From NCBI GenBank assembly GCA_025267735.1, contig CM046299.1:12732232-12796231 (forward strand): 64,000 bases of DNA, given 5' to 3'. The position numbers were made by a program, and so were the translations under genes. This document shows positions 24,781 through 36,085 of the stretch, in pieces. A model generated the notes under the pieces. That model did not search any database, was not told where the DNA came from, and worked only from the letters and a program-made list of their open reading frames with translations. The number at the start of each line of letters is the position of its first letter. Position 1 is the stretch's first letter. Source of the DNA: Mactra quadrangularis (Eukaryota; Mollusca; Bivalvia; Venerida; Mactridae).

Positions 24781-25054
24781 AGCGCCGGGATTTGGATACT
24801 CGTGCCCGAGGGGGTGCGGGTTCGAATCCCACCCGGGGAGGTTACATGTATACCCTTCCATGAAAATTTGACAATAATTTCGATTTTCCTCCATTGATTA
24901 GATAATATGGAGAAGTTTCCGGTCTTGTGGAAGGGTAGGTGAGTACTGGTTATAACTTATAGACAATGGTCCAGGAAAGCTAGGTTAGGTGCGCTGGACG
25001 CCGTGAAATGACCTAAATTGTGTTGATACGGCGTTAACTCCAATAAATAAATAA
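24781..25054 (+). mobile_element. SINE family A, missing the first part of the head
   Basis: Begins at GCGCCGGGATTTGG, so the A box is absent. The B box GGTTCGAATCC, body and (AATA)n tail are intact and very close to the copy at 12446. Confidence 0.85.
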
Positions 25055-25347
25055 ACATACTGCGTTATATACTTGTTTACGAAAATCCGTCGCAAGACTG
25101 TGCCTAATTTTAGCTCATGAAATTAAAATTGATAAATGACATACCTTTCAATATGATAATGTCACATTCATTCACATAGTATAAGGACCAATTGTGAGTA
25201 ATGACATTATACCTAATGGTTTATTAAAAAAATGATTTTTCTGTGACAAAAAAAGGAGAAGATCAATTAAACTATAGATAAAAACAATTACGTGTATAAT
25301 AATTTTTTCATAAACAACTATAAGACTTTTTTTACATTTTTACATTA

Positions 25348-25999
25348 GGCCATACCAAATTTACTCTTTTGTTTAACGTCCAAATCTACCTTCCAAAAGT
25401 GCACATCAAGTGACATAATGTGATAATTGTGGGGCATATTATGATAAACGCATCCTCGAGGTAGAATTCCACAGTGTTTTTTTTCACTATTTTTTAATTT
25501 AATTGGATAATGCGGATATCTCGTTTAAGTTTGATACTAAACCTTCTTACAAAGTGCGACTTTTAGCGTCAAGGCAACGACATTTAGCGCCAGTCAATTT
25601 TGGTGCGACGTGAAGCATGTGCGTTGGGACGTTTAGCGTCATGACGATTGTGACATTTGGAGGCGTTGCGACATTTAGCGGCTTTGCGACATTTAGCCGC
25701 TTTGCGACATTTAGCGGCTTTGCGACATTTAGCGGCGTTGCCACATTTAGCGGCTTTGCGACATTTAGCGGCGTATCGAGATTTAGCGGCGCTACATTGA
25801 ACACAAGTTTACATCACATAGAGGCATAGCTTCGTTCCAAACCCCAAGTAATAAAATGGTTCATAATCTGAATTATACGTGTATATGCGCTTCTCCTAGG
25901 CTTATGAGGAGTAAGTTATAATTTAAGCATTTTTCAATCTGAAAGGTTGAAGACAAACCAGTCCGCGAACGCAAAACATAAAATGTGTTTGGTATGGCC
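25348..25999. mobile_element. 652-bp MITE with GGCCATACC ends, containing a minisatellite
   Basis: Left GGCCATACCAAA is inverted at the right (TTTGGTATGGCC), with looser similarity over about 35 bases. It belongs with the elements at 31718 and 40168. The target-site triplets do not match here, so the boundary call is less sure. Confidence 0.5.
25660..25795 (+). repeat. 18-bp minisatellite (GCGACATTTAGCGGCTTT)
   Basis: About seven copies, with a less regular lead-in from 25568. Both strands read open because the period is a multiple of three; neither reading looks like a protein. Confidence 0.9.
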
Positions 26000-26520
26000 T
26001 CGTCAGTATTAGAAAAAAACTTCAATAGCAGCTATGTGTCACACGAATGAAATGTATTTCTATCATAACATTGACATCGCACTATTGTGAATTCACCGTT
26101 TGACTTAACAGGCAAGCAGAAAAAATGGAAATCATAGATAATATAATAAATTAATAGATGAATTAATCATTGTATTAATAACCGTATTCATTGACGCCAC
26201 GATCGTTTTTAATTGACCATTCCAAGTGCGACCTTTTTGTTTGAATAACAATACATTTACCCACAAATATAACTACATGTATGTGCTCTTTTGTTAACAC
26301 CTTGTTTGTGGGATAAAATATAACAGAAAACATTTGTAAAATATGCTAATCGGCAAGGTCATGGAGAGGTTCATTAAGCTCTTTATAGCGTTTTAAGTCG
26401 ACTTGAGCCTATGAAAACCTGACTAAAACATCGGACGAACACTGCAATAAAAGAACTGACAACGGATAATATAGTTCAGTTTGAACACTATCCTTCAAAA
26501 ATCGAATATCTTGGTAGCTG

Positions 26521-26861
26521 CAGTCCCATAAACATAAAAATAGCCATGAGGGCACCGTACGGGCGCCGTGCGATCAAGCTCCGCAAGGACCCGTACGAAG
26601 TCTTGCGTACCCGTACGGACTGTTACGTTTTTACCAGGGTCCCTGAGATGAGCCCAGGATACACGTATCAGTTTCAGAGTCAAATCGTGAACAAAATCGT
26701 GGCCGAGTAAGGATTAAACATGCATATCTTCCAGCTACGGCTCCGTACGTGTGTGTTGTTTTGTGCCATGTACGTACCGTCACCTTAACACGCAAGGCTT
26801 CCCACGACTAACGGCTATCTGCACGTACGGGTCCGCAACAAGCCACGATTTTATGGGACTG
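26521..26861. mobile_element. 341-bp MITE with CAGTCCCATAAA ends, CCGTACGG-rich
   Basis: CAGTCCCATAAA at the left faces TTTATGGGACTG at the right. Inside, CCGTACGG-like palindromes occur at least six times. GC content is well above the surroundings. No clear target duplication. Confidence 0.7.
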
Positions 26862-28086
26862 AGGCATTATCATATTTATCATTACTTTCATTATCATCAT
26901 TAGTAGAATCGTCATCATCACAATTACATGTATTAACTTAATGCATACAAAGACAAGTTGTAACAGCATGACTCGCTGGGTTCTTGCCTCATTAGGAAAA
27001 GGTTCAAAGACTGATCAAAGGAAAACAGCAAAGAGTTCCACGAGAAAGTGTGAGTGTACGAAGTGAAAAAGTTTAATAAGTTAAGTGCAATAAGTTTACG
27101 CGTCCTGCATCAATTTGAACCGGAACGTTGCAAATATCATCATACTGGCATGGAGCGAACAGTGCAACAATATTCCTTATAGAGTTATTAAGACAAATAA
27201 ACTTTTTTTAAATACATGAAGAAAAAAGATTTACCATTTATTTATCGACAACATCCTTTTTTTTAAAGAATTAAACCATTTTAGTGTAAGAATATTATCA
27301 TATATATAAATTGAAATAAATAAAATCCCACAACCAATGGCAGAATCCAACTGTGAGCTACATTTATAAATCTAACACCGCAATGTGCATATTAAACTTT
27401 AAAATACATGAATACTGCATTCACTGATTATATTATACTAACGACATAATTTGGCAGACATTATGCAAAATTCGCAGCTAATTAGCACTAAGCCATGCTT
27501 AATACTTTCTATTTATTCACTTGATAAAGAACTAAACCTTCAACTTATAAACAGATTAAAATTGTATTGAATACAGTTCTGCAGTTATCCTAAAATCTTT
27601 CCGATTATTGAAGGATTATTAAACTGAGTTCAACCATCTGACAAATCGTCAAGCACCGAATATTGACTCACGGTCATATGTACCGGGTTTTATACCATTC
27701 CTTGAAATTTGACTTTAATCAGCCTATTCGTTTGCAAGCACATAAGTCAAAACCTTGCAAATACTATGTCAGAACTTATAGGAACATTTTTTTCGGGTTT
27801 CAGTTTTTACAATAATCTGGTACATTCGGAACACTTCGGCAATCGCTGATCGTCATTTTACGGAATCACCCGAGTGGTTTTCTGAATGAGTGCGAGTGTG
27901 GAACGTAGGAACGCTGAGGTCCAAATTGATGACAAAACTCACCAATTATTTTGCGTCATAAGAACTTAGTTAAGTTGACTTATATGTAAAGTCATGGAAA
28001 GATCCAAAAGGTGTCACATTGCACATGACTAAAATACCTTTTCATATACGTTGCCGCATTCACCGCCATTTGAACAAGTAAGGACC
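26862..28086. other. No recognised feature
   Basis: AT-rich intronic DNA without coding potential, RNA motifs or clear repeat ends. Confidence 0.4.
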
Positions 28087-28366
28087 AAGGTCTGTTGCAC
28101 AGTTTGTAGCGAATAGGGGTTTTTAATCTAGTGTCAAGAAGGGGGTATGGGTTCGAATCCCATCTAGGGTGTTTCTACCCATCCGTGAAAATTTGACAAT
28201 TATGTCAATTTTCCTCCATTAATTAGATATATAGAGAAGTTTCCGGCCATGTGGAAGGGTAGGTGAGTACTGGTTATAGGCAAGGGTCAATGAGAGCCAG
28301 ATTAGGTGCGCTGACCTTCGTAAAAAAACTAAATTGTGTTGACAATGCTTTTAAACCAGTAAAAAT
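28087..28366 (+). mobile_element. SINE family A, diverged
   Basis: The A-box region (GTTGCACAGTTTGTAGCG) and B box (GGTTCGAATCC) are recognisable. The body is colinear with the other copies but carries many changes and lacks the (AATA)n tail. Confidence 0.75.
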
Positions 28367-29454
28367 GAACATTTGAAAACGCTAGCTGACACACCTAAAG
28401 TAAGCTCAGGGATAAGCTATATATATAAACCATATATACATAGAAACATGGATACATTGCTTAGATTAGTCAATCTTTAATAAATTTTAATCATGAACAG
28501 TAAGTTCTGATTTCCCAAATGTCATTGGATTATATTCAATACATACCAGAGCATTGAATAAAATTTGATACGCCGGTGTATAGGACATGATATGTTTGCC
28601 TTTTGTTTAGTATGACATTGTTTTACTACAAATAAAGTAAAAAGTAATTGCATTTTATAGTCGTAGTTTTATGCAGATGCACGTTCATTGTATTTACAGC
28701 TATAACCTTTAGTCATTGGGACACTGGTATCTGTCTCTGGTTTTGTTTTTACCTTTAAGTCAATATGCAGCCGACACATTGACAGTTAAGATAAAATTCA
28801 GTCACCGGGATAGTCAGCGGGATCCTTGCCAGTTTATGACAAATTAAGAACCCAATTCTGACACTAGCTTAATATTCGGAGTAGAATAAATTTACGACTC
28901 AGTATATCTAACCTGCTCACATAACTGTAAAACGAAAGGAAAAACATATACGTACATTTATACGTTTGATGCATGAAGTCATGGAAATTGTAATTAAAAA
29001 AAACAGTGATTACTTTGTTTTAATTTTGAATGAAACAAAATGGAACATACTTGTCATCGCCTTAAAAGAACCAACCGAATACTAAATTTATCAGCGTACA
29101 CTTTTTTGAAGTTGATAACCAGTTGATGGTTGGGCTTTTATTTTTTTTATATAGTACCGACAGATTAAGTTTGAAACTAGCTACAAATCCAGTATTGGCA
29201 TTTGCACAAAAGGCAACCCTTTTGAATCTAAAAGTGAATCTAAAACTGAAGAGTGAATTGGTAAAAAGTTCAAAATTTACAAATAAATGAAAACTAAAAA
29301 TCGTAGAAACTAGTAATCAACTACATGGGCGTCAGCGTTCATAAGTTTGGTCATGTTTTTTTGGGTATAAACCGCACATGGTTCATGACGCCAAATATGC
29401 TCGCGCAGTAATAATACATAACTAATTAGTCACGTGGTACAAATAGATACCTAC

Positions 29455-29651
29455 TTGTCGTCACCAAGGACGCCAAATGTGACACTTCTGGCAAGTTGTA
29501 GCTGCAGTGGTCTAGATACACGTAATGAATCCTTTCTTACAATCCCTGATGGACATTCTATAGGTACGGTACTCTGTGGTCGTACTGTTATAGTTGTCGC
29601 ATGTGGCGACACTTGGCTTGGCTTCTCAGACACCGTCGACATGTTGTGTAT
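29455..29651 (-). CDS. Internal exon of the minus-strand gene (197 bp)
   Basis: The acceptor ends TTTACATAG and the donor is ACAA/GTAGGT. The exon starts in phase 0 and ends with 2 nt, matching the 1-nt start of 14336-14504 across a 15-kb intron. It encodes STVSEKPSQVSPHATTITVR, then CPSGIVRKDSLRVSRPLQLQ. Ser, Thr, Arg and Pro dominate, as in a disordered region. The plus strand is also open here, but only the minus-strand frame has splice sites that fit neighbours. Confidence 0.6.
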
Positions 29652-30483
29652 CTATGTAAATCTATATTAACAGTTTCTTGATTATAAAAAAGCGATGAAG
29701 AATTGTGCAGCGTATGGTATTCCCTATTCTAGCGCGGCACTTCAGTAAAAAGGATAAGAAAATATACGGGTCCGTGTTCTTAGCTACGATTCCCGCCTTA
29801 TTTGTTTAATAATAAATTCCATTGTTCATAGATAGATATAAACTGTTATCACTTTTCAGGGTTCATATATATTACATTGTATAAGTTCTATTGTTTATAA
29901 ATCCAACACAAAACCTTTCACTTGACTACGTAATCTTTCTATCAATAACAACTATTTTCAATAAAGTAAAATTACCAAAATTCACACAATGGTTTTATTT
30001 TATTAAATTTTTGTCAACACGTGATCGTCAATCCATTTAAATCATTTTATCTTTCAAAATTTATTTTTCTTTCATTACTTTCGTAACACAAACTTTGATT
30101 TCCTTTCCTAAAACGGTTTATAAAAAAAACTTATAAAAAACTCAATAAGAAAAAACTAACAAAAATAAATCTGACCGGTGTTGCAGTAAACTTAGCACAT
30201 TATGAAAATCAATTAATTTCACTTAAACCACATTAAGAATGGTCGCGTTCAAAAGAGTGTGACTTTTCACTTTCCCCCATGAAAAGCTACGCGATTATAG
30301 TATTTCATATTAAGTTCGTTTTTCGTTATTCGATAACGCATTCCAAAACCCTGAACGATATTTGATAGCGGTGGTTTCGTAGAGTATTGACGGCGTTAAC
30401 ACGAGAGATAGCAGTGTTTGTTCAGGACCCAGACGAATTTTGTCCTTATATATACATTATATGTATCAATAAAATTATCTTAC

Positions 30484-30503
30484 CAAACATTTCACGACAA
30501 AAT
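30484..30503 (-). CDS. 20-bp microexon of the minus-strand gene
   Basis: TTTGTTCTACAG precedes and TTTG/GTAAGA follows. The 20 bases have exactly the phase needed (2 nt in, 0 out) to join 30603-30833 to 29455-29651, adding Asp plus FVVKCL. Without it these two exons cannot be joined in frame. Chance is possible at this length. Confidence 0.4.
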
Positions 30504-30602
30504 CTGTAGAACAAATGCTGACTAAATATCTAGTTTAAAATGAATGAATGAAACTAAATTGACCTTAACTTTGTCATGACGGTACCAACCTACAAAACTA
30601 AC

Positions 30603-30833
30603 CTAGAGACATATGTACATAATGTCGCATTTTGCGGCTTTTCTGCTGTTGTTCGTTAGTATCATGCCGATCAGTTGACACATTTACCGTTCCATGAGAG
30701 GATTGGATCTTTGATACATAAATTTCTAACCACAAACTTTCCCAGTGGCTTGCAACTCTTGGAAGTTGATACAGCGGTAGTTTGGGAACGATCGTAGAGA
30801 GTGTTCCATGCCCAATCTTCAAGACGACATATA
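30603..30833 (-). CDS. Internal exon of the minus-strand gene (about 231 bp)
   Basis: An open segment ends at a CTAG/GTTAGT donor and encodes GHGTLSTIVPKLPLYQLPRV, then DRHDTNEQQQKSRKM. The 5' boundary is uncertain: the acceptor at 30834 (ATTAAAG) gives a 2-nt start, but AAG at 30816 and GAGAG upstream are alternatives. Coding composition is better than any overlapping frame. Confidence 0.55.
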
Positions 30834-31717
30834 CTTTAATGGATCTCTCAAAAAGGCATTGACATGCGGCCATACCATCGTTTATAATCCTGGTATCTAT
30901 TTAACAATCTTACTAGCTTCAATTAATAAGAAATCAAATAACAATTATAATCACACCAAAATTCGAAGTTGGGGCTCAGAGGCATACCTCAACATTTGGG
31001 CACTTAATTATACAGCTTATAATTTACCAAACACAATACGATTGCAATTATTCTAGGATTCGAAAATTTTCGAACAAATAAAATTATCACGCGCGGGTCA
31101 AAGGGGGTATAGAGTATGCCGCATGTCGCAATTTACAAAATAGAACAACGGGCTTTAACATACAACATTATACTTTTAATCATATTTTGTATCTAAACCC
31201 AAATCCCCTTGAAGAAATCGTTCGCGTTAGCACCGCCTCCATATTGAAATTATTAGGCACCGCCCCTTGAATACGATCGCAAGCATTAACATATGATCAT
31301 GTGGCATTGCCAAGGATCAAGGTGTAAGAGTCACCTTAAAATCTACTTAAAAAGATTTAGTTTTCATTTTATGAGTATACAATGGTATAATATAGATTAA
31401 ATAAAAACTGTTTTCACTGAACATATGATCATTAAAAGCTGTTAATCTGTTGACCTAACTTAAATATCTTGTTCTTAAACAAATAAGCTACCACTACAAA
31501 GTCGTCAATGTTAAATTTCACATGTAAACATGAATTCCATTACATGAAAAAATAAATGACTTTTATACCATTATACAATGGTTGATAAAAATGGACAAAC
31601 ATATGTATGTAAATCGAATACATTTTAGAATTGAAATTCGGTAAATTGTATTTGGTCTGTCGTTTTTTGAACGATTTCAAAAGTTCAATGTTACTATTTC
31701 GAAAATCCACTCCCTAA

Positions 31718-32128
31718 GGCCATACTATACCGGAATTTTGTTAAGCGTCCGCGTGCGCATAGGTTTTTAGAGTCCCCAATCCCCAAAAAATAAAAAATAA
31801 ATGTTGTTGGTGATATTTTCTTAGCTAATTCTGTTGTTCCGGGATTCGATAACTGATTTTTCTCAGGAAATACTGATAGTTCCTTGTTTCTGTGTGTATT
31901 TGATTAATTAAAATGTACATGTTTATGTTGTATAAACTTTTTTTAAGATTACCTTTTATCTCACATTAATGTCATAAATATTCATGTACTACTAAATGTA
32001 CTTATTTTAGTGAATACTAGCTAGAATGGACATGTGTTTTCGTTTCCGGTTTGTTTGTTTTTGTGTGTAGGTACCTAGGTTTGTCAAACTAGAGTTGACG
32101 CTTAACAGAATTCCAATTTGGCATGGCC
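31718..32128. mobile_element. 411-bp MITE, GGCCATRCC family (reverse orientation to 40168)
   Basis: Ends GGCCATACTATACCGGAATT and AATTCCAATTTGGCATGGCC are inverted; both continue into GTTAAGCGTC. Flanking triplets are TAA and TTA, as for the 3-bp TWA duplications of PIF/Harbinger elements. It shares the subterminal TAGGTTTNNAGAGTC region with the element at 40168. Confidence 0.75.
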
Positions 32129-32311
32129 TTATCATTCTTCTACACTTGTTTGTTCTCGGCTTTGTTCCACACACATGATTTCAGTTGGGTATATACGGTC
32201 ATTTGTCATTTTTCATTCTTAGGAAACGGTTTCATAAACAAAATTAAACATTTAACATTTTTGCATACAAAAATTCTTTGATTCAAGAATATTCAAATTA
32301 TTCACCACCAA

Positions 32312-32575
32312 AACGCCGTACTGATCGAAGAGTCGTGGGTTCGATTCTCGGGCGGGGCATATTTTCTAGGAGCATGGTCATGAAATTATTTCTACGGCTA
32401 TTCTCCCTCCTACCAATGTTTTTAATCATGAAAGACAGTTGTCAGCCTTTGGCTAAAGTATGCGCCTAGTAGTTGGTTAACAGCTAAATCCAGAGATTTA
32501 GCCTTTCCATGAACGGCGAGTAGGTTGACTGACCGCTGTGATATGACCTATACAATGTGTTGCTAACATACCCCC
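32312..32575 (+). mobile_element. SINE family B
   Basis: The B box GGTTCGATTCTC follows a damaged head; the body ends GTAGGTTGACTGACCGCTGTG and ATATGACCTA, then runs into a C run of 10-11. Confidence 0.6.
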
Positions 32576-32591
32576 CCCCCCAAACAAATTG

Positions 32592-32793
32592 TACAGTAAA
32601 ACTTGGTTATTACATATTTGGTTACAACATACACTCGGCTACAATGTACCACTTTTCCTGGCCCGTTTTTCATCCTTATATTATTCTATATAAATCAGCT
32701 CGGTTATAACATACTCGGATAAAGCATACACTCGGTGAAAACATACCTTTTTTCTATGGCCTAGCGAGTATGTTATATCCGAGTTTTACTGTA
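32592..32793. mobile_element. 202-bp MITE with TACAGTAAAAC ends
   Basis: TACAGTAAAACTTGGTTAT is inverted at the right end (ATATCCGAGTTTTACTGTA). Four or more internal ACATACTCGG-like words repeat. TA-flanked ends of this type occur in Tc1/mariner and pogo derivatives. Confidence 0.7.
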
Positions 32794-33220
32794 ATGTGCA
32801 CTCAGCTATCGATAAATATTGCAATGTGCACCCAGCTATCGATAGACATCTATCCAACCACTAGCATTGCAGTCGGTATCTTATCTGAGATAGCACACGT
32901 TAGAACGTAAACATATACATGTACGTTCAGACCGTGAAAGCCGGCTTCTATATACAGAATAAAAGATGAACAAAAGAAGACAGCAAGAGGATATGAACAA
33001 GTTATTATTATAGGGACGCTTCAGAAGGTTTTATAAACAAGTCCTTCAATAAAGGACATCAAAAACTGATGCAATAAACTACAAAGCAAATGACATAGTT
33101 GAACTCTTAACGCTGACAAAAAAATAATTCAATAAAGTCATTGTATCAGGCCATGATACAACAAGGCACTTTGTGTTTTAAGCAATATTTTTGATTGTCA
33201 TTAAACACATAATTATAATC

Positions 33221-33484
33221 TTTATTTATTTATTGGAGTTCATGCCGTATCAACACAATTTAGGTCATATCACGGCGTCCAGCGCACCTAACCTAGCTTC
33301 CCTGGACCATTGTCTATAACCAGTACTCACCTACCCTTCCACAAGGCCGCAAACTTCTCCATATTATCTAATCAATGGAGGAAAATTGACATTGTTGTCA
33401 AATTTTCATGGAAGGGTATAACCTCCCCTCGGGCACGAGTATCCAAATCCCGGCGCGCTACCAACTGCGCTATCGACCCGGGTT
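33221..33484 (-). mobile_element. SINE family A with its B box deleted
   Basis: On the minus strand the head keeps the best A box in the window (TAGCGCAGTTGGTAGCGCG), but compared with the copy at 12446 about 25 bases containing GGTTCGAATCC are missing between two C-rich words. The body and (AATA)n tail are close to consensus. Confidence 0.85.
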
Positions 33485-34254
33485 AATCATAATCATTCCA
33501 TTGATTTGTTAGATACTGTATGATGAAAACATACATTTTTTGCATGAACAACATTCTTGATTTATAAGTCATTAGTATTATATTAATCACTTATGATTCT
33601 TTTTTTTTTGAGATTTTTTGTTGTTGTTGTTGGATATAACGCCGTAGCAACATGCTAGTATACAAAATGTATGTTACTTTTTAGAAAGAATGGGCAATCC
33701 ACGTTATCCCATAAAAATGGTGATGTAGTAAAAAATCATGGAAGAAAATCCTACATTGAGGATGTACCTTCGTATTTTGACCCATACAGATCCCAAAATG
33801 CCGCGTTGTCACAGGTATACGAACCGTGGTGTAATGTTACTGTGATCGAACAGGCATTATTATTTTTTAATGTATATGTAACATTTCAAATTTAATTAGT
33901 GAACTCCTTGTTAAAATCAACAATACGCCTGAGTATTTGTTATATGTACGTTAATAAATAATATTTAACAACTAGTTGCTCGAAGTGGGTTTAAACTGAT
34001 CAATAACAAACATAAAGGTGGTCAGTTTGTCGGCGATTCTTTCATCTTATTTTAGTAATTGTAACATAAATAAAAAGTAATTGTAACTGCATACGTGTAG
34101 TTTATTATATAAAAGCAATTTCGTCGCTATTTTTTTTATACTTTTACCACGTAAAAATGTCGTCGTCGTTACTCCAACTGACTTACGAGCACTTACGTAG
34201 TTTATAGAGAAAAGGATTTGAAGAATTAGATTGTAACTGTTAAGCACGACTTAC
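33485..34254. other. No firm feature
   Basis: AT-rich DNA. A CCACGTTATCCCATAA word with loosely similar flanks recurs at about 50093, perhaps remnants of one old element. Confidence 0.3.
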
Positions 34255-34273
34255 GTCTTCGAAGATGTTTTGT
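34255..34273 (-). CDS. Possible 19-bp microexon of the minus-strand gene
   Basis: TTCTGTACTGTACAG precedes and GAAGAC/GTAAGT follows. Phase 0 in and 1 nt out would link 34614-34737 to 30603-30833. The donor is strong, but the start could also lie further upstream, including an ATG at 34311. Confidence 0.25.
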
Positions 34274-34613
34274 CTGTACAGTACAGAACAGTTCCACAGT
34301 GGACAGACATTTGTAATGAACACAACGTTTCCAATCATCAATATGTTCAAAATTGTCTGACGTCCATCTGGAATCATGGCGACGATGTGACTTGGTAACA
34401 TTGTCTCAACAGATTATACGATAGCATATTCATTGATAGGTTGTCCATTTTCATGTTAGCTTAAACAATGAACATTGTGTGTAGCTTTATATTCACATTG
34501 TATTAATTACCATTTACAAAGGATTTTTACAATTTTGTTATAGCGATTTTCATAAGGGGCAAGTTTGTAAATTGAAGTACGATGGTCTAAACAGTAAAAA
34601 GGCATTTGGCTAC

Positions 34614-34737
34614 CAATCTAAAGAACATTAGCTCGAGAATTGGGGTCGAGGGATTCTCTTTGTGCAATTTTTGGTAATAATATTCATCCTCATAACATCG
34701 TTCTATTTTGGAAATCTTATCGTACGATTTTCGTACG
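34614..34737 (-). CDS. Possible exon of the minus-strand gene (124 bp)
   Basis: An open segment rich in charged residues and Tyr (YDKISKIERCYEDEYYYQKL, then HKENPSTPILEL) lies between ATTTTGAG and TTG/GTAGCC. The 1-nt start fits the 2-nt end of 35364-35453. The splice sites are only moderate. Confidence 0.4.
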
Positions 34738-35363
34738 CTCAAAATAGTAGTGCGATGTTTTGTAAGACGCATCCTAGAACATAACAAATTAAGATTGGCG
34801 AGGTGGTTTTGTGTTCAGAATAACCAAACAACATATTAAATGTCCTACGTGATGTAAACTGTATTACATCTAGATATGTGCGAACAAAAAATTTGTATGA
34901 AACTTGGCTTATTGGCATGACTTCACAAGACCTTTCAAAAAGGATTGTTCTCTATTGCAAAATAACAACATAAGTCATGTCTTACCATAAACCACAAAAA
35001 GAATTAACTACACGAAATCTCTGACATTTCGAGGTATTCATTATCAAAGCTGTAATTTTACTTATATATTAGGACTATATCTAACTGAATATGAAGGTAG
35101 TTAATTGCATTAAAATTAGTGAGACATGCAAAGTTGACTAGAGTCCAAAACTCAAAACTACAAGCTTTGGCAAACATTTTGCTTTCAACATATCTAAAAC
35201 CGCTCTGAAGTTGCCACTATAAAGGTCGTTAAAATACTAGATATGCATGAATAGAAATTCGACCATACAACCACTATGTGCAAGAAGGTTATAAGTACCA
35301 TTTTTGGCATTTAGCCATTTTTGCACTTTGTCGTCGGGTTGTAGACATTTCAATAAGACTCAC

Positions 35364-35453
35364 CTGCAATAATCACTACTGAAGTTGATTCCTGTGTATT
35401 CTTGTGGTAATTTTACTTTTCTAAATGCCTTACTTCCAACACTATCCTCAACT
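35364..35453 (-). CDS. Internal exon of the minus-strand gene (90 bp)
   Basis: Both splice sites are very good (TTTTTTTAATTTCAG and TTGCAG/GTGAGT). It begins with 1 nt that completes the Val codon of exon 35743-35806 and encodes VEDSVGSKAFRKVKLPQEYT, then GINFSSDYC. The R-x-V-K-L-P motif also occurs in exon 37571-37645. Confidence 0.78.
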
Positions 35454-35499
35454 CTGAAATTAAAAAAGGAAACATGCATGTAAAGTTAGCTGGACGGCA

Positions 35500-35675
35500 A
35501 ACTTCAGCAGTACAACAGTAAACCTTTGCTGTAAAAAATTTCAACAGTACAGCAGTAGGGAAGTAAACCTTTACTGCCAGAAATTTCATCTGCACAGGGC
35601 AGTAAACCTTTATTGCAAGATATTTTAGCAGTACAGCAGTAAAGTTACTGCTGACTAGTACACATACACGTACAT
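35500..35675. repeat. GTACAGCAGTA tandem array, second copy
   Basis: Four diverged units with CAGTACAACAGTAAACCTTT-type sequence, ending GTTACTGCTGACTAGTACACATACACG. Same family as 6967-7222, but without the long palindrome. Confidence 0.7.
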
Positions 35676-35742
35676 AAAGAGCTAGGCTTTGAATATCATC
35701 TTCGTATGGAATTTAAAAAAACAAAAACAAAATTAAACTTAC

Positions 35743-35806
35743 ACCGTTTCCACGAATGGAAACACTCTAGGCTTCAGTTTCAGATTATACGTTCTTTCTA
35801 AATGCT
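35743..35806 (-). CDS. Internal exon of the minus-strand gene (64 bp)
   Basis: The acceptor ATTATGTTAG and donor GGT/GTAAGT flank a segment encoding HLERTYNLKLKPRVFPFVET. The 2-nt end fits the 1-nt start of 35364-35453 exactly. Confidence 0.65.
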
Positions 35807-35862
35807 CTAACATAATAAGTTAGTTCATTTAAACAACGTTAAACATTTTTATTCTTCTAAGT

Positions 35863-36085
35863 TCATGTTATCGTGCTGTCACAGAGCGTGTCCCGTTCAG
35901 ATATACAGACGTTAACGCTATGGTAATGACGTTGTGTAATTGTGACGTCACGTAATTCAGCTACGTCGAAATTATCGTAAGACGTCGGAAGTTTCCGAAT
36001 CTCTTCGTAAACTATGCGGAGTGTAAAAGTCGAATGTAACGAATCGAAATTTAACGAGTGCTTAAAGTCAGATTTCAAGTCCATT
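35863..36085 (-). CDS. Possible first coding exon of the minus-strand gene
   Basis: After a TACCATATTGCAG acceptor an ATG opens MDLKSDFKHSLNFDSLHSTF and stays open to a TGA at 35863. No strong donor is seen inside. If real, it would give an alternative start downstream of exon 37571-37645; the two cannot be joined directly, because the junction codon would be TGA. Confidence 0.25.

Noticed and set aside
25547..25829. Open frames NVAKPL and FSGFAT repeats on opposite strands
   Set aside because: Both are readings of an 18-bp minisatellite.
29434..29670. Plus-strand ORF opposite exon 29455-29651
   Set aside because: It is the antisense shadow; only the minus-strand frame has splice sites and a phase that fit other exons.
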